A stretch of DNA of 33,549 bases from Candidatus Aminicenantota bacterium. Its GTDB lineage: Bacteria > Acidobacteriota > Aminicenantia > Aminicenantales > Aminicenantaceae. Of the stretch, positions 14,705 through 23,990 are shown in pieces. Each line of letters begins with the position of its first letter. The stretch's first letter is position 1. The position numbers and the translations under genes are program-made. Location: NCBI GenBank assembly GCA_014727835.1, contig WJMT01000124.1, forward strand, positions 81,508 through 115,056, read 5' to 3'. The notes under the pieces were generated by a model that saw only the letters and a list, made by a program, of their open reading frames with translations, was not told where the DNA came from and made no database searches.

Positions 14705-17700
14705 ATGATCGAAAAAATCATTGAATGGTCTGTGAACAACCGGTTTCTGGTCTTTATAGGAATGCTGACCTTAATCGTTGTCGGAGTGGTGTCCATACAG
14801 ACAACTCCAGTGGATGCCATACCTGACCTCAGTGATGTGCAGGTCATTGTTCTCACTGAATATCCGGGTCAGGGCCCGAATGTGGTGGAAGACCAGGTGA
14901 CCTATCCTTTAACCACAGCCATGCTGTCTGTCCCTTATGCCACTGTGGTCCGAGGGTATTCTTTTTTCGGCTTTTCACTGGTTTACATACTTTTTGAGGA
15001 TGGCACTGACCTTTACTGGGCCCGGAGCCGAGTGCTTGAGTATTTGAATTTTGCGGGGAGCCGTCTTCCTCAAGGCGTGACACCGCAGCTGGGTCCGGAT
15101 GCCACTGGTGTGGGATGGGTGTATGAATATGTCCTCAATGGAGGAGACCAGTATGACCTTCAGCAATTGAGAACGATTCAGGATTGGTATTTACGGTATG
15201 AGCTGGCCAGTGTTCCCGGTGTCAGCGAAGTGGCCAGTGTGGGTGGTTTTGTCAAGCAGTATCAGGTGGATGTGGATCCAGTGAAGCTCCAGGCTTATGA
15301 TATCCCTCTTCAGAAAGTGAAAACAGCGATAAAGCGAAGCAACAATGATGTGGGAGGCCGGCTGATCGAGATGGGAGAGACCGAGTACATGGTCCGGGGA
15401 TTGGGATATATCCAAAATATTGATGACTTGAAGCAGGTTCCTGTGGGGATGGGACCGAACAATGCACCCCTGCTTTTGGATGATGTGGCCCGCATTCATC
15501 TGGGGCCAGAGCTGCGGCGCGGGATTGCAGAGTGGAACGGACAAGGTGAAACTGTGGGAGGAATTGTGGTCATCAGGTATGGAGAAAACGCGCTCAAAGT
15601 CATTGAAGGAGTGAAGCAAAAATTAGAGGAACTGAAAAAAGGACTCCCGGAAGGAGTGACTGTAAAAACAGCTTATGACCGTTCCTCGCTGATCAAGCGT
15701 GCTATTTCCACCTTGAGAGAGAAGCTGCTTGAAGAGACCATTGTGGTGGCTCTGATTATCATCATCTTTCTTCTTCATCTGCGGAGCTCATTTGTGGCTG
15801 TTTTCACGCTTCCCTTGGGAGTCTTGGTGGCGTTTACCGTGATGAGGGCCCAGGGACTCAATGCCAACATCATGTCTTTAGGAGGAATCGCCATTGCCAT
15901 TGGAGCCATGGTGGATGCTGTGGTGGTGATGATCGAGAACGCCCACAAGCATATGGAGCGAGAGCCCTATCAAAAAGGAAAAGACAGGTGGCAGCTCATC
16001 ATCAAAGCCTCCAAAGAAGTGGGGCCAGCTTTGTTTTACTCTCTTCTTATCATCACTCTTTCATTCATTCCGGTGTTCACCCTGCAGCAGCAGGAAGGAC
16101 GTCTCTTCCGGCCGCTGGCTTTCACCAAAACCTATGCCATGGCCGCATCAGCCTTTCTAGCCATTACTGCAGTGCCTGTTTTGATGGGATACTTTATCCG
16201 GGGAAAGATCAGGTCAGAGAATAAACATCCTATCAGCCGAATACTCATCAGGTCCTACCGTCCGGTTATCCAATTCATTCTCAAACACAAAACCGCCACC
16301 ATCATGGCTGCATTATTAATCATAGTGATCACTGTATTCCCTCTTTCCCGGCTTGGTTCAGAGTTTATGCCCCCACTCAATGAAGGAGACCTTCTGTACA
16401 TGCCCACCACCCTGCCGGGGATATCTGTCACTAAAGCCAAAGAACTTCTGCAGCAGACAGATAAAATCATTGCCCGTTTTCCTGAAGTGAAATCTGTATT
16501 TGGCAAAATCGGACGTGCTGAGACGGCCACTGATCCGGCTCCTTTGACTATGATTGAGACCACCATCATGCTCAAAGATAAAGATCATTGGCGGCCCGGA
16601 ATGACCATTGAAGGACTCACGGAAGAACTGGACAAAGCAGTCCAGTTTCCTGGTTTGACCAATGCCTGGACCATGCCTATCAAAACCAGAATAGACATGC
16701 TCAGCACAGGAATCAAAACTCCTGTTGGGATCAAGCTGATGGGACCTGACCTGCAAACCCTGAGTGACTTGGGAGAGCAGATAGAGGCGGTCCTGCGTCA
16801 GGTTCCAGGTACCAGAAGTGTGATTGCTGAACGGGTGACCGGAGGAAATTACATTGACTTTGTGATCCGGAGACAAGCGGCAGCGCGGTACGGATTGACG
16901 GTGGGGGATGTTCAGGACATCATCATGTCTGCTGTGGGCGGAATGAATGTCACCGCCACTGTGGAGGGATTGGAGAGGTATCCTGTGAATGTGCGGTACA
17001 GTCGGGAACTTCGCGATGATCTTCCATCTTTAAGACGTGTCCTGATTCCAACCCCCTCAGGGGCTCAGATTCCTCTGGATCAGGTAGCGGATATCCAGAT
17101 CAAAAAGGGCCCTGCTGCCATCAAGAGTGAGAATGCCAGAAGAACAGCATGGCTGTATGTGGACATCAAAGATGTTGATGTGGGCTCCTATGTGAAGAGA
17201 GCTAAGAGGGTGGTTGACACGACCATTGAGTTTCCTTCCGGCTACAGCATTGTCTGGAGCGGCCAGTATGAGTATATGCAGCGCGCACAGAAACGACTGC
17301 AGCTGGTTGTACCAGTGACCCTTCTTATTATTTTCTTGTTGTTGTATCTCAATTTCAAGAATGTCACTGAAAGCCTGATCATCATGCTGTCTCTCCCGTT
17401 TGCTTTGGTGGGGAGTGTTTGGCTTATATGGATGAGTGGTTACAACATGAGTGTGGCTGTGGGGGTTGGATTCATTGCTCTGGCAGGGGTGGCTGCTGAA
17501 ACAGGAGTGGTGATGCTTCTTTATATTGACAACGCGTATAAAGGCCGCATCAAGAATGGAGAAATGAATTCGCGGAAAGATCTTCATGAAGCCATCGTGC
17601 ACGGAGCAGTGGAACGAGTTCGTCCTAAGCTCATGACAGTGACCACCACTATTATGGCACTGCTGCCCATCATGTGGGGCCATGGAGCCGGGTCTCAGGT

Positions 17701-17818
17701 GATGAAGCGGATTGCCGCGCCTATGGTGGGTGGACTGATCACATCAACCATTCTCACCCTCATTGTCATTCCAGCGATTTATTATGTCTGGAGGGGACGA
17801 AAGCTCTCCAAAGACTGA
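14705..17818 (+). CDS. cusA: CusA-type Cu(I)/Ag(I) RND efflux pump
   Basis: 1037 residues, 12 transmembrane helices in the HAE/HME RND arrangement. The N-terminal signature is VDAIPDLSDVQVIVLTEYPG. D404 in TM4 (VDAVVVMIENAHKHME) is the proton-relay Asp. The three methionines of the E. coli CusA metal site (M573, M623, M672) align with M566 (LYMPTT), M616 (APLTMIETT) and M665 (RIDMLSTG). This favours monovalent copper/silver over CzcA-type divalent ions. The start codon lies 1 nt after the adaptor stop. It exports Cu(I) from periplasm (and possibly cytoplasm) through the TolC-like channel. Confidence 0.93.
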   Translation: MIEKIIEWSVNNRFLVFIGMLTLIVVGVVSIQTTPVDAIPDLSDVQVIVLTEYPGQGPNVVEDQVTYPLTTAMLSVPYATVVRGYSFFGFSLVYILFEDGTDLYWARSRVLEYLNFAGSRLPQGVTPQLGPDATGVGWVYEYVLNGGDQYDLQQLRTIQDWYLRYELASVPGVSEVASVGGFVKQYQVDVDPVKLQAYDIPLQKVKTAIKRSNNDVGGRLIEMGETEYMVRGLGYIQNIDDLKQVPVGMGPNNAPLLLDDVARIHLGPELRRGIAEWNGQGETVGGIVVIRYGENALKVIEGVKQKLEELKKGLPEGVTVKTAYDRSSLIKRAISTLREKLLEETIVVALIIIIFLLHLRSSFVAVFTLPLGVLVAFTVMRAQGLNANIMSLGGIAIAIGAMVDAVVVMIENAHKHMEREPYQKGKDRWQLIIKASKEVGPALFYSLLIITLSFIPVFTLQQQEGRLFRPLAFTKTYAMAASAFLAITAVPVLMGYFIRGKIRSENKHPISRILIRSYRPVIQFILKHKTATIMAALLIIVITVFPLSRLGSEFMPPLNEGDLLYMPTTLPGISVTKAKELLQQTDKIIARFPEVKSVFGKIGRAETATDPAPLTMIETTIMLKDKDHWRPGMTIEGLTEELDKAVQFPGLTNAWTMPIKTRIDMLSTGIKTPVGIKLMGPDLQTLSDLGEQIEAVLRQVPGTRSVIAERVTGGNYIDFVIRRQAAARYGLTVGDVQDIIMSAVGGMNVTATVEGLERYPVNVRYSRELRDDLPSLRRVLIPTPSGAQIPLDQVADIQIKKGPAAIKSENARRTAWLYVDIKDVDVGSYVKRAKRVVDTTIEFPSGYSIVWSGQYEYMQRAQKRLQLVVPVTLLIIFLLLYLNFKNVTESLIIMLSLPFALVGSVWLIWMSGYNMSVAVGVGFIALAGVAAETGVVMLLYIDNAYKGRIKNGEMNSRKDLHEAIVHGAVERVRPKLMTVTTTIMALLPIMWGHGAGSQVMKRIAAPMVGGLITSTILTLIVIPAIYYVWRGRKLSKD

Positions 17819-17826
17819 AGGAAATA

Positions 17827-17842
17827 AACAGTCCGGACTGTT
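17827..17842. repeat. 16-bp perfect palindrome after the pump operon
   Basis: AACAGTCCGGACTGTT, 8 bp after the cusA stop codon. As RNA it can form a 6-bp stem with a CCGG tetraloop, but no U-tract follows. It may be an mRNA 3'-end stabiliser, a weak terminator or a protein-binding site for the downstream gene. Confidence 0.35.
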
Positions 17843-18024
17843 CGTCAACTTCAGCCAAAAGAGTCACCCCTTTCTTGCCACCAGAAGGAATCAAAGCTTG
17901 ACAATCTGTTTGAGACCGGCATAAATAAAGACAATAGGTGATAAATGGGATTCAATAAATATCTTGATAAGGATTTCATCTGTATAAAAAGTGAGGATGC
18001 TGTCTATAATCAGTCCATGCATTT

Positions 18025-20841
18025 ATGCCCCCCAAGAAAAACATGAGCCACAGATTCTGCTTGAGTGTTGTTTTGATTTCTTTTGTATTTTTGTCGTTTG
18101 GCTGTGGAAAGGACGCTTTACAGATCGACAGGGTGAGCTGCGAATACAGGATCAATCCCTTTGGCATTGACACGCCTAGACCTCGATTGAGCTGGGTGCT
18201 TTCTTCTGATATCCGAGGACAATCCCAGACGGCTTACCAGATATTGGCTGCCAGCAGCAAAGACAAGCTGAACGAATCAGATGCTGACTTATGGAACAGC
18301 GGCAAGGTTCAATCCCGGCAGTCTGCAAACCTCGAATATGCCGGCAAGGCACTCCAATCCAGGCTCAGATGCTTCTGGAAGGTTCGTGTCTGGGGGAAGC
18401 GCGGAAAGGCCTCTGAATGGAGTCAAACTGCCTGGTGGGAGATGGCCTTTTTAGAGGGAGAAGAGTGGAGCGCAGACTGGATCAATGACGGCAAAGAAAA
18501 CCCGGCAAATGATAAAGATTTCTATCAGGATGATCCGGCCCCATTGTTCCGGAAGGAATTTGTGTTGGAGAAAGCTGTTAAAAAGGCACGGCTTTATATC
18601 ACGGGATTGGGTTATTACGAAGCCTATATGAATGGGGACCGCATCGGAGATTCCGTGCTTGAGCCTGGCTGGACGAATTACTCCAAGCACATATTCTACT
18701 CGGTTTATGATGTTTTGCCCCAGCTTAAGGAGGGAGCGAATTGCATTGGTGTGATCCTGGGAAATGGCTGGTACAATCCCCTGCCGTTGAGGATGTGGGG
18801 ACGGTTGAACCTAAGGGAACACTTAACCGTCGGACGTCCCTGTTTCATTGCCCAGCTGGAATTGACCTTTACTGATGGGAGCAGTAAGGTTGTGATCAGC
18901 GATGAGTCATGGAAGGTCAAGGATGGCCCCATATTACGGAATAATATCTATCTCGGAGAGGTCTATGATGCCAGGCTCGAAGTCAAGGATTGGAACCTGT
19001 GCGGCATCGATACTCGCTGTTGGCGCTCGGCAGCCAGGGCTTCCAAACCAAAGGGAAAACTTTGTGTCCAGCCTCTCCCTCCCATCCGTGTGACCGCCAC
19101 TCTGCGGCCGGAGAACATCACTCAACCCAATCCTGGGATTTATATTGTAGATATGGGACAAAATTTTGCAGGTTGGGTGAGATATCAATTCAAAGCCCCT
19201 CAGGGAACTCAAATCAGATGTCGCTACGCAGAGCTTTTGAATGAGGACGGAACCTTAAATCCCATGACCAGTGTGTGCGGCCAGATCAAAGGGACTCGAA
19301 CCGACCGCAACGGAGAAGAGGTCCTGATCGGCGGGCCTGGTTCCCCTGAGATTGCCTGGCAGGCGGATATCTATACAGCCGGGGGAAATGGATGGGAAAC
19401 ATACACTCCGCGCTTCACCTTTCATGCTTTCCGATACATCGAGATATCCGGGTATCCGGGAACTGTATCTCCAGATATGATCTTGGGACTGCGTCTGAAC
19501 AGCGATGTCTCCAAAGCCGGTTCTTTTTCATGCTCCAATGAAATGTTTAATGACATTCAGACTCTGTCTCAATGGACTTTTTTGAGCAACTTATTCAGCG
19601 TTCAGTCAGACTGTCCTCACCGCGAGCGCTTCGGCTATGGCGGCGACATCGTGAGCACTAACGAGGCTTTGATGTTCAACTATGACATGGCTGCTTTTTA
19701 TGCCAAGACGGTTCAAGACTGGAGTGACAGTGTCCTGGATGGGGGAATGCTCACTGACACAGCGCCCTATGTGGGCATTCAGTACTGCGGAGTTGGCTGG
19801 GCTCTGGTGCATCCGCTGCTGCAGATGAATCTGTACCGATATTATGGAGACCGAAGAACTTTGGAGGATCAGTATGCTGTTTCCCGGCGCTGGTTGGGTC
19901 TGGTTCAAAATCTGTATCCTGATTTCCTGGTGAAAGAGGGTTTGAGTGACCATGAATCACTGAATGAAACTCCTTCCGAAGAGCTGGTGACACCGCTGTA
20001 TTTTTACAGCGCCCATCTTCTGTACAGAATGGCGGGGATATTAAAGCGCAGCACGGAAAAAAGAGAATATGAAGATCTCATGGCTAACATCGAGTCAGCT
20101 TACCTTGATAAATTCTGGCAGAAAGATTTGGGTCAATTGGCTCCGGGCACACAGACAAGCCAATCCTTTGGCCTTTATCTGGGGTTGATACCAGAAGGGA
20201 AAAAGGAAAAGGCGCTTGCTTATCTGGTTAAATTGATTGAAGAAAACCAGGGCCATTTGACGACAGGGATTTTGGGGACTCCGTTTATGCTGGATGTCCT
20301 TTGCCGCCAGGATCTTTCTGGTATTGCTTATGGGATGGTGAACAAACAAAGCTTTCCGGGCTGGGGCCATATGCTGGAGAATGGGGCCACAACGCTGTGG
20401 GAGCACTGGGAATTCAGCGACAATACTTATTCCCACAATCATCCTATGTTCGGTTCAGTCAGTCAGTGGTTCTACAACTGGCTGGGTGGGATTCAAGCTG
20501 CTCCTGAAGCTGTGGGATTTGATAAGATTGTTTTTCGACCCCAGGTCATGGATGATCTGCAGTGGGTGGAATGCAGCTATGAATCCATACGTGGGAAGAT
20601 AGTGAGCAGCTGGCATAAAAAGGAAGGGAGCCTTTTCTTCAAGATCCAGATCCCGGTTAATGCGGAAGCTGCTGTCTATCTTCCCAACCTGATAAACAGC
20701 CAGATTTATGAGAACGGGAAACACCTTGTCAATTCTGAGAATATTCAGTTGTTGAGAAAAGGAGACCGCTCTTTGGTATACCGAGTGGAATCCGGCACAT
20801 ACCTTTTTGAGATCCGCAGGAAAAAGGAGACCAACCCTTGA
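18025..20841 (+). CDS. alpha-L-rhamnosidase, GH78, lipoprotein
   Basis: 938 residues if the ATG at 18025 is used. ATG at 18043 (MSHRFCLSVVL...) is equally good, and neither has a strong Shine-Dalgarno sequence. The lipobox is LSFGC (C27). The domain order is that of GH78: N-terminal beta domain (INPFGIDTPRPRLSWVLSS), the Bac_rhamnosid_N/carbohydrate-binding region (YITGLGYYEAYMNGDRIGD), then the (alpha/alpha)6 catalytic domain. This carries D529-C-P-H-R-E534-R-F-G-Y-G-G-D541 and the base E793 in ATTLWEHWEF, followed by a C-terminal beta domain. It removes terminal alpha-L-rhamnose by inversion. It is anchored facing the periplasm or surface and overlaps a sulfatase gene by 4 bp, which suggests a sulfated rhamnose-containing substrate. 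Confidence 0.92.
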   Translation: MPPKKNMSHRFCLSVVLISFVFLSFGCGKDALQIDRVSCEYRINPFGIDTPRPRLSWVLSSDIRGQSQTAYQILAASSKDKLNESDADLWNSGKVQSRQSANLEYAGKALQSRLRCFWKVRVWGKRGKASEWSQTAWWEMAFLEGEEWSADWINDGKENPANDKDFYQDDPAPLFRKEFVLEKAVKKARLYITGLGYYEAYMNGDRIGDSVLEPGWTNYSKHIFYSVYDVLPQLKEGANCIGVILGNGWYNPLPLRMWGRLNLREHLTVGRPCFIAQLELTFTDGSSKVVISDESWKVKDGPILRNNIYLGEVYDARLEVKDWNLCGIDTRCWRSAARASKPKGKLCVQPLPPIRVTATLRPENITQPNPGIYIVDMGQNFAGWVRYQFKAPQGTQIRCRYAELLNEDGTLNPMTSVCGQIKGTRTDRNGEEVLIGGPGSPEIAWQADIYTAGGNGWETYTPRFTFHAFRYIEISGYPGTVSPDMILGLRLNSDVSKAGSFSCSNEMFNDIQTLSQWTFLSNLFSVQSDCPHRERFGYGGDIVSTNEALMFNYDMAAFYAKTVQDWSDSVLDGGMLTDTAPYVGIQYCGVGWALVHPLLQMNLYRYYGDRRTLEDQYAVSRRWLGLVQNLYPDFLVKEGLSDHESLNETPSEELVTPLYFYSAHLLYRMAGILKRSTEKREYEDLMANIESAYLDKFWQKDLGQLAPGTQTSQSFGLYLGLIPEGKKEKALAYLVKLIEENQGHLTTGILGTPFMLDVLCRQDLSGIAYGMVNKQSFPGWGHMLENGATTLWEHWEFSDNTYSHNHPMFGSVSQWFYNWLGGIQAAPEAVGFDKIVFRPQVMDDLQWVECSYESIRGKIVSSWHKKEGSLFFKIQIPVNAEAAVYLPNLINSQIYENGKHLVNSENIQLLRKGDRSLVYRVESGTYLFEIRRKKETNP

Positions 20842-22232
20842 ACGCACAAAAAACAACCAGGCGTGAGTTCTTGAGATCAACAGTGTCCGGTTTTGGCCTT
20901 GCATCTTTGGGATTCACTTTGAGTTCTTGTTCCACCAGAAAGAGAAAACCGAGCATTATATTCCTGCTCACTGACGATCAGCGTTCTGACGCGCTGAGCT
21001 GTGCGGGCAATCCTCTCATTCAAACACCCAATATGGATTGGCTGGCTCAAAACGGCATCAGGTTTGAGAATGCCTTTGTGACCACCCCGATCTGTGCGGC
21101 CAGCCGCGCCAGTTTATTGACCGGATTGTATGAACGCAAGCATGGATATACGTTCACCAGGCCTCCCATTCGCAAAGAATACTGTGATTTGAGTTATCCT
21201 GTTCTGTTGAGGAGGGGGGGATACAGAACCGGATTTGTGGGCAAATTCGGCATCAAAGTACCAGAAGGTGTAGAGGATGAATGGTTTGATTATTTTCGGC
21301 CCAGCGCTTATCCGTATTTTAAGGACATTGATGGCAAAAAAAAACATCTTACAGACATCAACATGGACCGGGCTCTTGATTTTATCAGAGAGACGAGCCC
21401 GGAACAGCACTTCTGTCTTTCCTTAAGCACTTGGGCCCCACATGCCCATGATAGTGAAAAACAGCAGTATTTTTGGCCATCTGCCTGCGATGATCTGTAC
21501 CGGGATGTTGTGATTCCCACGCCTGTCTTAGGCGAGTCGTCATTTTTTGAATCGCTTCCTGAGTTTATGAAACAATCTATGAATCGCGACCGCTGGTTTT
21601 GGCGATTTGACACTCCAAAGAAACATCAAGAAATGGTTAAGGGTTACTACCGGATGATCAGCGGAGTGGATATGGCCCTTGGCCGTCTCCTAAATGAACT
21701 GAAACGTCTGGACAGACATAGGGATACCATTATTATCCTTATGAGCGATAATGGATATTTTCTGGGAGAGCGAGGGTTTGCCGGAAAATGGACTATGTAT
21801 GATTTATCGATCAGGGTTCCCTTGATCATTTATGATCCCAGAATGGCAAAAACACGAAGAGGGACCATCGACTCCAGGTTGGTGCTTAATGTGGATATAG
21901 CACCCACCATTCTTAATTTGGCAGGATTATCTATCCCTCAGAAAATTCAGGGAGAATCGCTTGTGCCCAATTTAAATGGATCATTGGTCAATTCCCGCAA
22001 GGAAATCTTGACCGAGCATCTTTGGGATCATCCTGAAATTCCTCAGACTGAGGCGGTCCGAACCCAACAGTGGAAATATATTCGTTATCCCCAGCACCCG
22101 GAATTTGAGGAATTGTATGATCTGCAGAATGATTCGATCGAAAAAAACAATCTTGTTTTAGATAAGAGGTACTCTGAGATTCGGGCTAAACTTCGCATGA
22201 GCTGTGATCATCTCATCCAAAAAATTTCCTAG
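20838..22232 (+). CDS. formylglycine-type sulfatase with Tat/lipoprotein signal
   Basis: 464 residues from TTG at 20838, chosen because AGGAGA lies seven bases upstream and the N-terminus gives a complete Tat signal (TTRREFLRSTVSG) with lipobox LSSC (C31). The alkaline-phosphatase-like sulfatase fold is clear: FLLTDDQRSD with D46-D47 (metal), then C86-A-A-S-R90 as the C-x-[AP]-x-R formylglycine site. After these come LMSDNGYFLGERG and GKWTMYDLSIRVPLIIYDP. Activity needs a formylglycine-generating enzyme, which is not in the window. The gene is translationally coupled to the GH78 rhamnosidase, so it likely desulfates the same glycan. The exact subfamily and sulfate position cannot be told. Confidence 0.9.
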   Translation: MNAQKTTRREFLRSTVSGFGLASLGFTLSSCSTRKRKPSIIFLLTDDQRSDALSCAGNPLIQTPNMDWLAQNGIRFENAFVTTPICAASRASLLTGLYERKHGYTFTRPPIRKEYCDLSYPVLLRRGGYRTGFVGKFGIKVPEGVEDEWFDYFRPSAYPYFKDIDGKKKHLTDINMDRALDFIRETSPEQHFCLSLSTWAPHAHDSEKQQYFWPSACDDLYRDVVIPTPVLGESSFFESLPEFMKQSMNRDRWFWRFDTPKKHQEMVKGYYRMISGVDMALGRLLNELKRLDRHRDTIIILMSDNGYFLGERGFAGKWTMYDLSIRVPLIIYDPRMAKTRRGTIDSRLVLNVDIAPTILNLAGLSIPQKIQGESLVPNLNGSLVNSRKEILTEHLWDHPEIPQTEAVRTQQWKYIRYPQHPEFEELYDLQNDSIEKNNLVLDKRYSEIRAKLRMSCDHLIQKIS

Positions 22233-22412
22233 TCTTTAACCATAGGTTCCTTGGCTCTCGTCCTCCAATACAAATTCTGGTGCAAAACAAGTGACAAATA
22301 CCGACGCGAAATGGACATATTCAGCGACATTTATAGCTTTAAGATGAATGGATTTTCATGGATACATATGTCTGGGGAGGGAAGGTCAATAAGGCAGATT
22401 CCCAAGGGAAGA

Positions 22413-22487
22413 TGGTGGGCGATGCAGGATTTGAACCTGCGACTTCTACCGTGTGAAGGTAGCACTCTTCCACTGAGTTAATCGCCC
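22413..22487 (-). tRNA. tRNA-Val(CAC)
   Basis: 75 nt with encoded CCA. Acceptor GGGCGAT/ATCGCCC, discriminator A, D stem ACTC/GAGT, anticodon stem CTACC/GGTAG around loop TTCACAC (anticodon CAC), and T arm GCAGG-TTCAAAT-CCTGC. The anticodon reads GUG (Val). Confidence 0.95.
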
Positions 22488-22498
22488 ACGCTCTACTC

Positions 22499-22526
22499 AT
22501 TTTAGTTAAATCCGCTCACTTGTCAA
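22499..22526 (-). promoter_or_regulatory. promoter of tRNA-Val
   Basis: Minus-strand TTGACA (22526-22521), a 16-bp spacer and TAAAAT (22504-22499), placing initiation about 5 nt before the mature tRNA 5' end. It lies in the 53-bp gap after the trpB2 stop. Confidence 0.7.
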
Positions 22527-22540
22527 TCCCTCATTCTCAC

Positions 22541-23815
22541 TTATCGGTCATAGGCATTGATATCCAGGAATCCATGCCCGGACAGGTTGAAAAGGATCAC
22601 TCTTTCCCGGTTCTGTTCTCTGGCTTCCATGGCCTCATCAATGGCTGCGGCTACGGCATGAGAGGATTCAGGAGCCGGAAGAATTCCTTCGGTCTTTAAA
22701 AAGACCTCGGCCGCGTCAAATATTTTGGTCTGCTTGTAGGCCCTGGGCTCGATGATTCCCTTTTTCGTGAGATGGCTTACCAGAGGAGCCATGCCGTGGT
22801 ATCTCAGGCCTCCGGCATGGATGGGAGGCGGGACAAAATCCATACCCAGAGTGTACATATAAAGAAGGGGCGTAAGGCCCACGCTGTCTCCATGGTCGTA
22901 TTCCAGATTTCCTTCAGTGAGAGTCGGACAAACTTCAGGTTCTACGGCGATAAACCTGATATCCTGATCGTCAACAAGTCTTTTCCTCACAAAGGGAAAA
23001 GCCAAACCGGAGAAGTTCGAGCCTCCTCCTACGCATCCTATGATGGTGTCTGGTCGGGCTCCCAGTTCTTTCATCTGTTGATCCGCTTCCTGTCCGATCA
23101 CACTCTGGTGCATCATCACACTGTCCAGTACAGAACCCAGAGAGTATTTGGCTGTGTCATCTCTAACGGCCATCTCCACAGCTTCGGAAATGGCTATACC
23201 CAGGCTTCCGGGATGGTCCTTATCCTGAGCGAAGAATTTTCTTCCGGCTTCTGTGTGATTACTGGGGCTTTCTTCCACATTGCCTCCGAACATTTCCATC
23301 ATGATCCGGCGTCCTGGTTTTTGTCTGAAGCTGATGCGGACCATGAACACTTTGACCTCCAGGCCAAAAAGTGTTCCGGCGTGAGAAAGAGCCGAACCCC
23401 ACTGGCCGGCTCCGGTCTCTGTGGTCAGAGTCTTCACCCCTTCTTGAGCCGCCAAGTAAGCCTGGGCAATGGCTGTGTTGCTCTTATGGCTACCTGTAGG
23501 CCCCACCCCTTCATACTTATAAAAAATATGAGCGGGTGTATTCAAATATTTTTTGAGCTCCGAAGCACAGACCAGAGGAGTGGGCCTGTACACAGAATAG
23601 GCTTCCAAAACTTTTTCCGGAATGGGAATGAACCGTTCCATGGAGCCTTCCTGGCCGATGAACCGCATTGGGAAAATCGGGGCCAGGTCCTCTGGCTTGA
23701 GAGGCTCTTTGGTCTGTGGGTTTAATGGTGGTTTGGGCAGATCCTTAAGGTCTGCTTTGATGTTATAGAAATTTTTGGGAAGAAATTGTTCTTTTCTGGA
23801 TGCATATCTTTTCAT
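22541..23815 (-). CDS. trpB2: tryptophan synthase beta chain, TrpB2 type
   Basis: 424 residues, the length of the TrpB2 group (standalone-type TrpB). The opening [13 protein letters not shown] and [20 protein letters not shown] are specific for it. The PLP lysine is K111 in [11 protein letters not shown], the catalytic Glu is E133 in [12 protein letters not shown], and the phosphate-binding loop is [11 protein letters not shown]. It condenses indole (or a related nucleophile, possibly O-phosphoserine-derived in TrpB2 enzymes) with serine to make Trp. No trpA or other trp gene is near. The ribosome site AGGAG is seven bases before the ATG. A leader ORF with tandem Trp codons and a strong promoter lie upstream, so expression is probably controlled by Trp supply. 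Confidence 0.93.
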   Translation of the reverse strand: MKRYASRKEQFLPKNFYNIKADLKDLPKPPLNPQTKEPLKPEDLAPIFPMRFIGQEGSMERFIPIPEKVLEAYSVYRPTPLVCASELKKYLNTPAHIFYKYEGVGPTGSHKSNTAIAQAYLAAQEGVKTLTTETGAGQWGSALSHAGTLFGLEVKVFMVRISFRQKPGRRIMMEMFGGNVEESPSNHTEAGRKFFAQDKDHPGSLGIAISEAVEMAVRDDTAKYSLGSVLDSVMMHQSVIGQEADQQMKELGARPDTIIGCVGGGSNFSGLAFPFVRKRLVDDQDIRFIAVEPEVCPTLTEGNLEYDHGDSVGLTPLLYMYTLGMDFVPPPIHAGGLRYHGMAPLVSHLTKKGIIEPRAYKQTKIFDAAEVFLKTEGILPAPESSHAVAAAIDEAMEAREQNRERVILFNLSGHGFLDINAYDR

Positions 23816-23837
23816 AATTCGTCTCCTATAGATGATT

Positions 23838-23925
23838 TTGAATCTTCAGATTCAATTGAATTGGATTGAAATTTAAATATGGTGGTTGGGTGGTGTGAGT
23901 ATTAGGCGGAAGGGCCCGCCCACCA
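23838..23925 (-). promoter_or_regulatory. candidate trp attenuator structures
   Basis: In minus-strand order: the tandem Trp codons TGGTGG (23925-23920) can pair with CCACCA (23885-23880). GGCGG (23920-23916) can pair with CCGCC (23909-23905), and the two share a base. Further down, TTGAATC-TGAA-GATTCAA (23855-23838) forms a 7-bp hairpin that competes with the palindrome ATTCAATTGAAT (23861-23850). The CCACCA arm is followed by UAUUUAAAUUU, which is U-rich but not a standard tract. The exact mechanism (termination or control of translation) is unresolved. Confidence 0.5.
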
Positions 23926-23982
23926 GAAAAGAACAGAGAAACAGTGTGATGGTTGGTGATTTATTGTCTCTCTGGTAATCAT
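23902..23982 (-). CDS. trpL: trp leader peptide candidate with tandem Trp codons
   Basis: 26 residues plus stop TAA (23904-23902). It begins MITRETINH, and residues 19-22 read F-W20-W21-A, followed by GPSA. Two adjacent Trp codons in a short ORF between a strong promoter and trpB2 are the hallmark of ribosome-mediated trp attenuation. The Trp codons lie in a strand that can pair with two alternative partners. The ATG lies 8 nt after the -10 box, so the mRNA may begin at or 2 nt before the A of AUG, that is leaderless, and no Shine-Dalgarno sequence is possible. The stop lies 86 bp before the trpB2 start. This is read from sequence only; peptide synthesis is inferred. Confidence 0.7.
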   Translation of the reverse strand: MITRETINHQPSHCFSVLFWWAGPSA

Positions 23983-23990
23983 AGAGAGAC

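Noticed and set aside
17898..17926. TTGACA followed by ATAAAT as promoter of the rhamnosidase gene
   Set aside because: The -35 is perfect, but the -10 at proper spacing matches only 3 of 6 bases and the start codon is 100 bp away. Not firm enough to list.
22251..22481. Short open frame running through the tRNA gene
   Set aside because: Its C-terminal part is the antisense of tRNA-Val, so it is a spurious frame. The 22233-22412 spacer shows nothing else convincing.
22772..23725. 317-codon open frame on the plus strand inside trpB2
   Set aside because: Fully antisense to a clear TrpB2 enzyme, no recognisable motif and His/Ser/Phe-rich composition typical of antisense frames.
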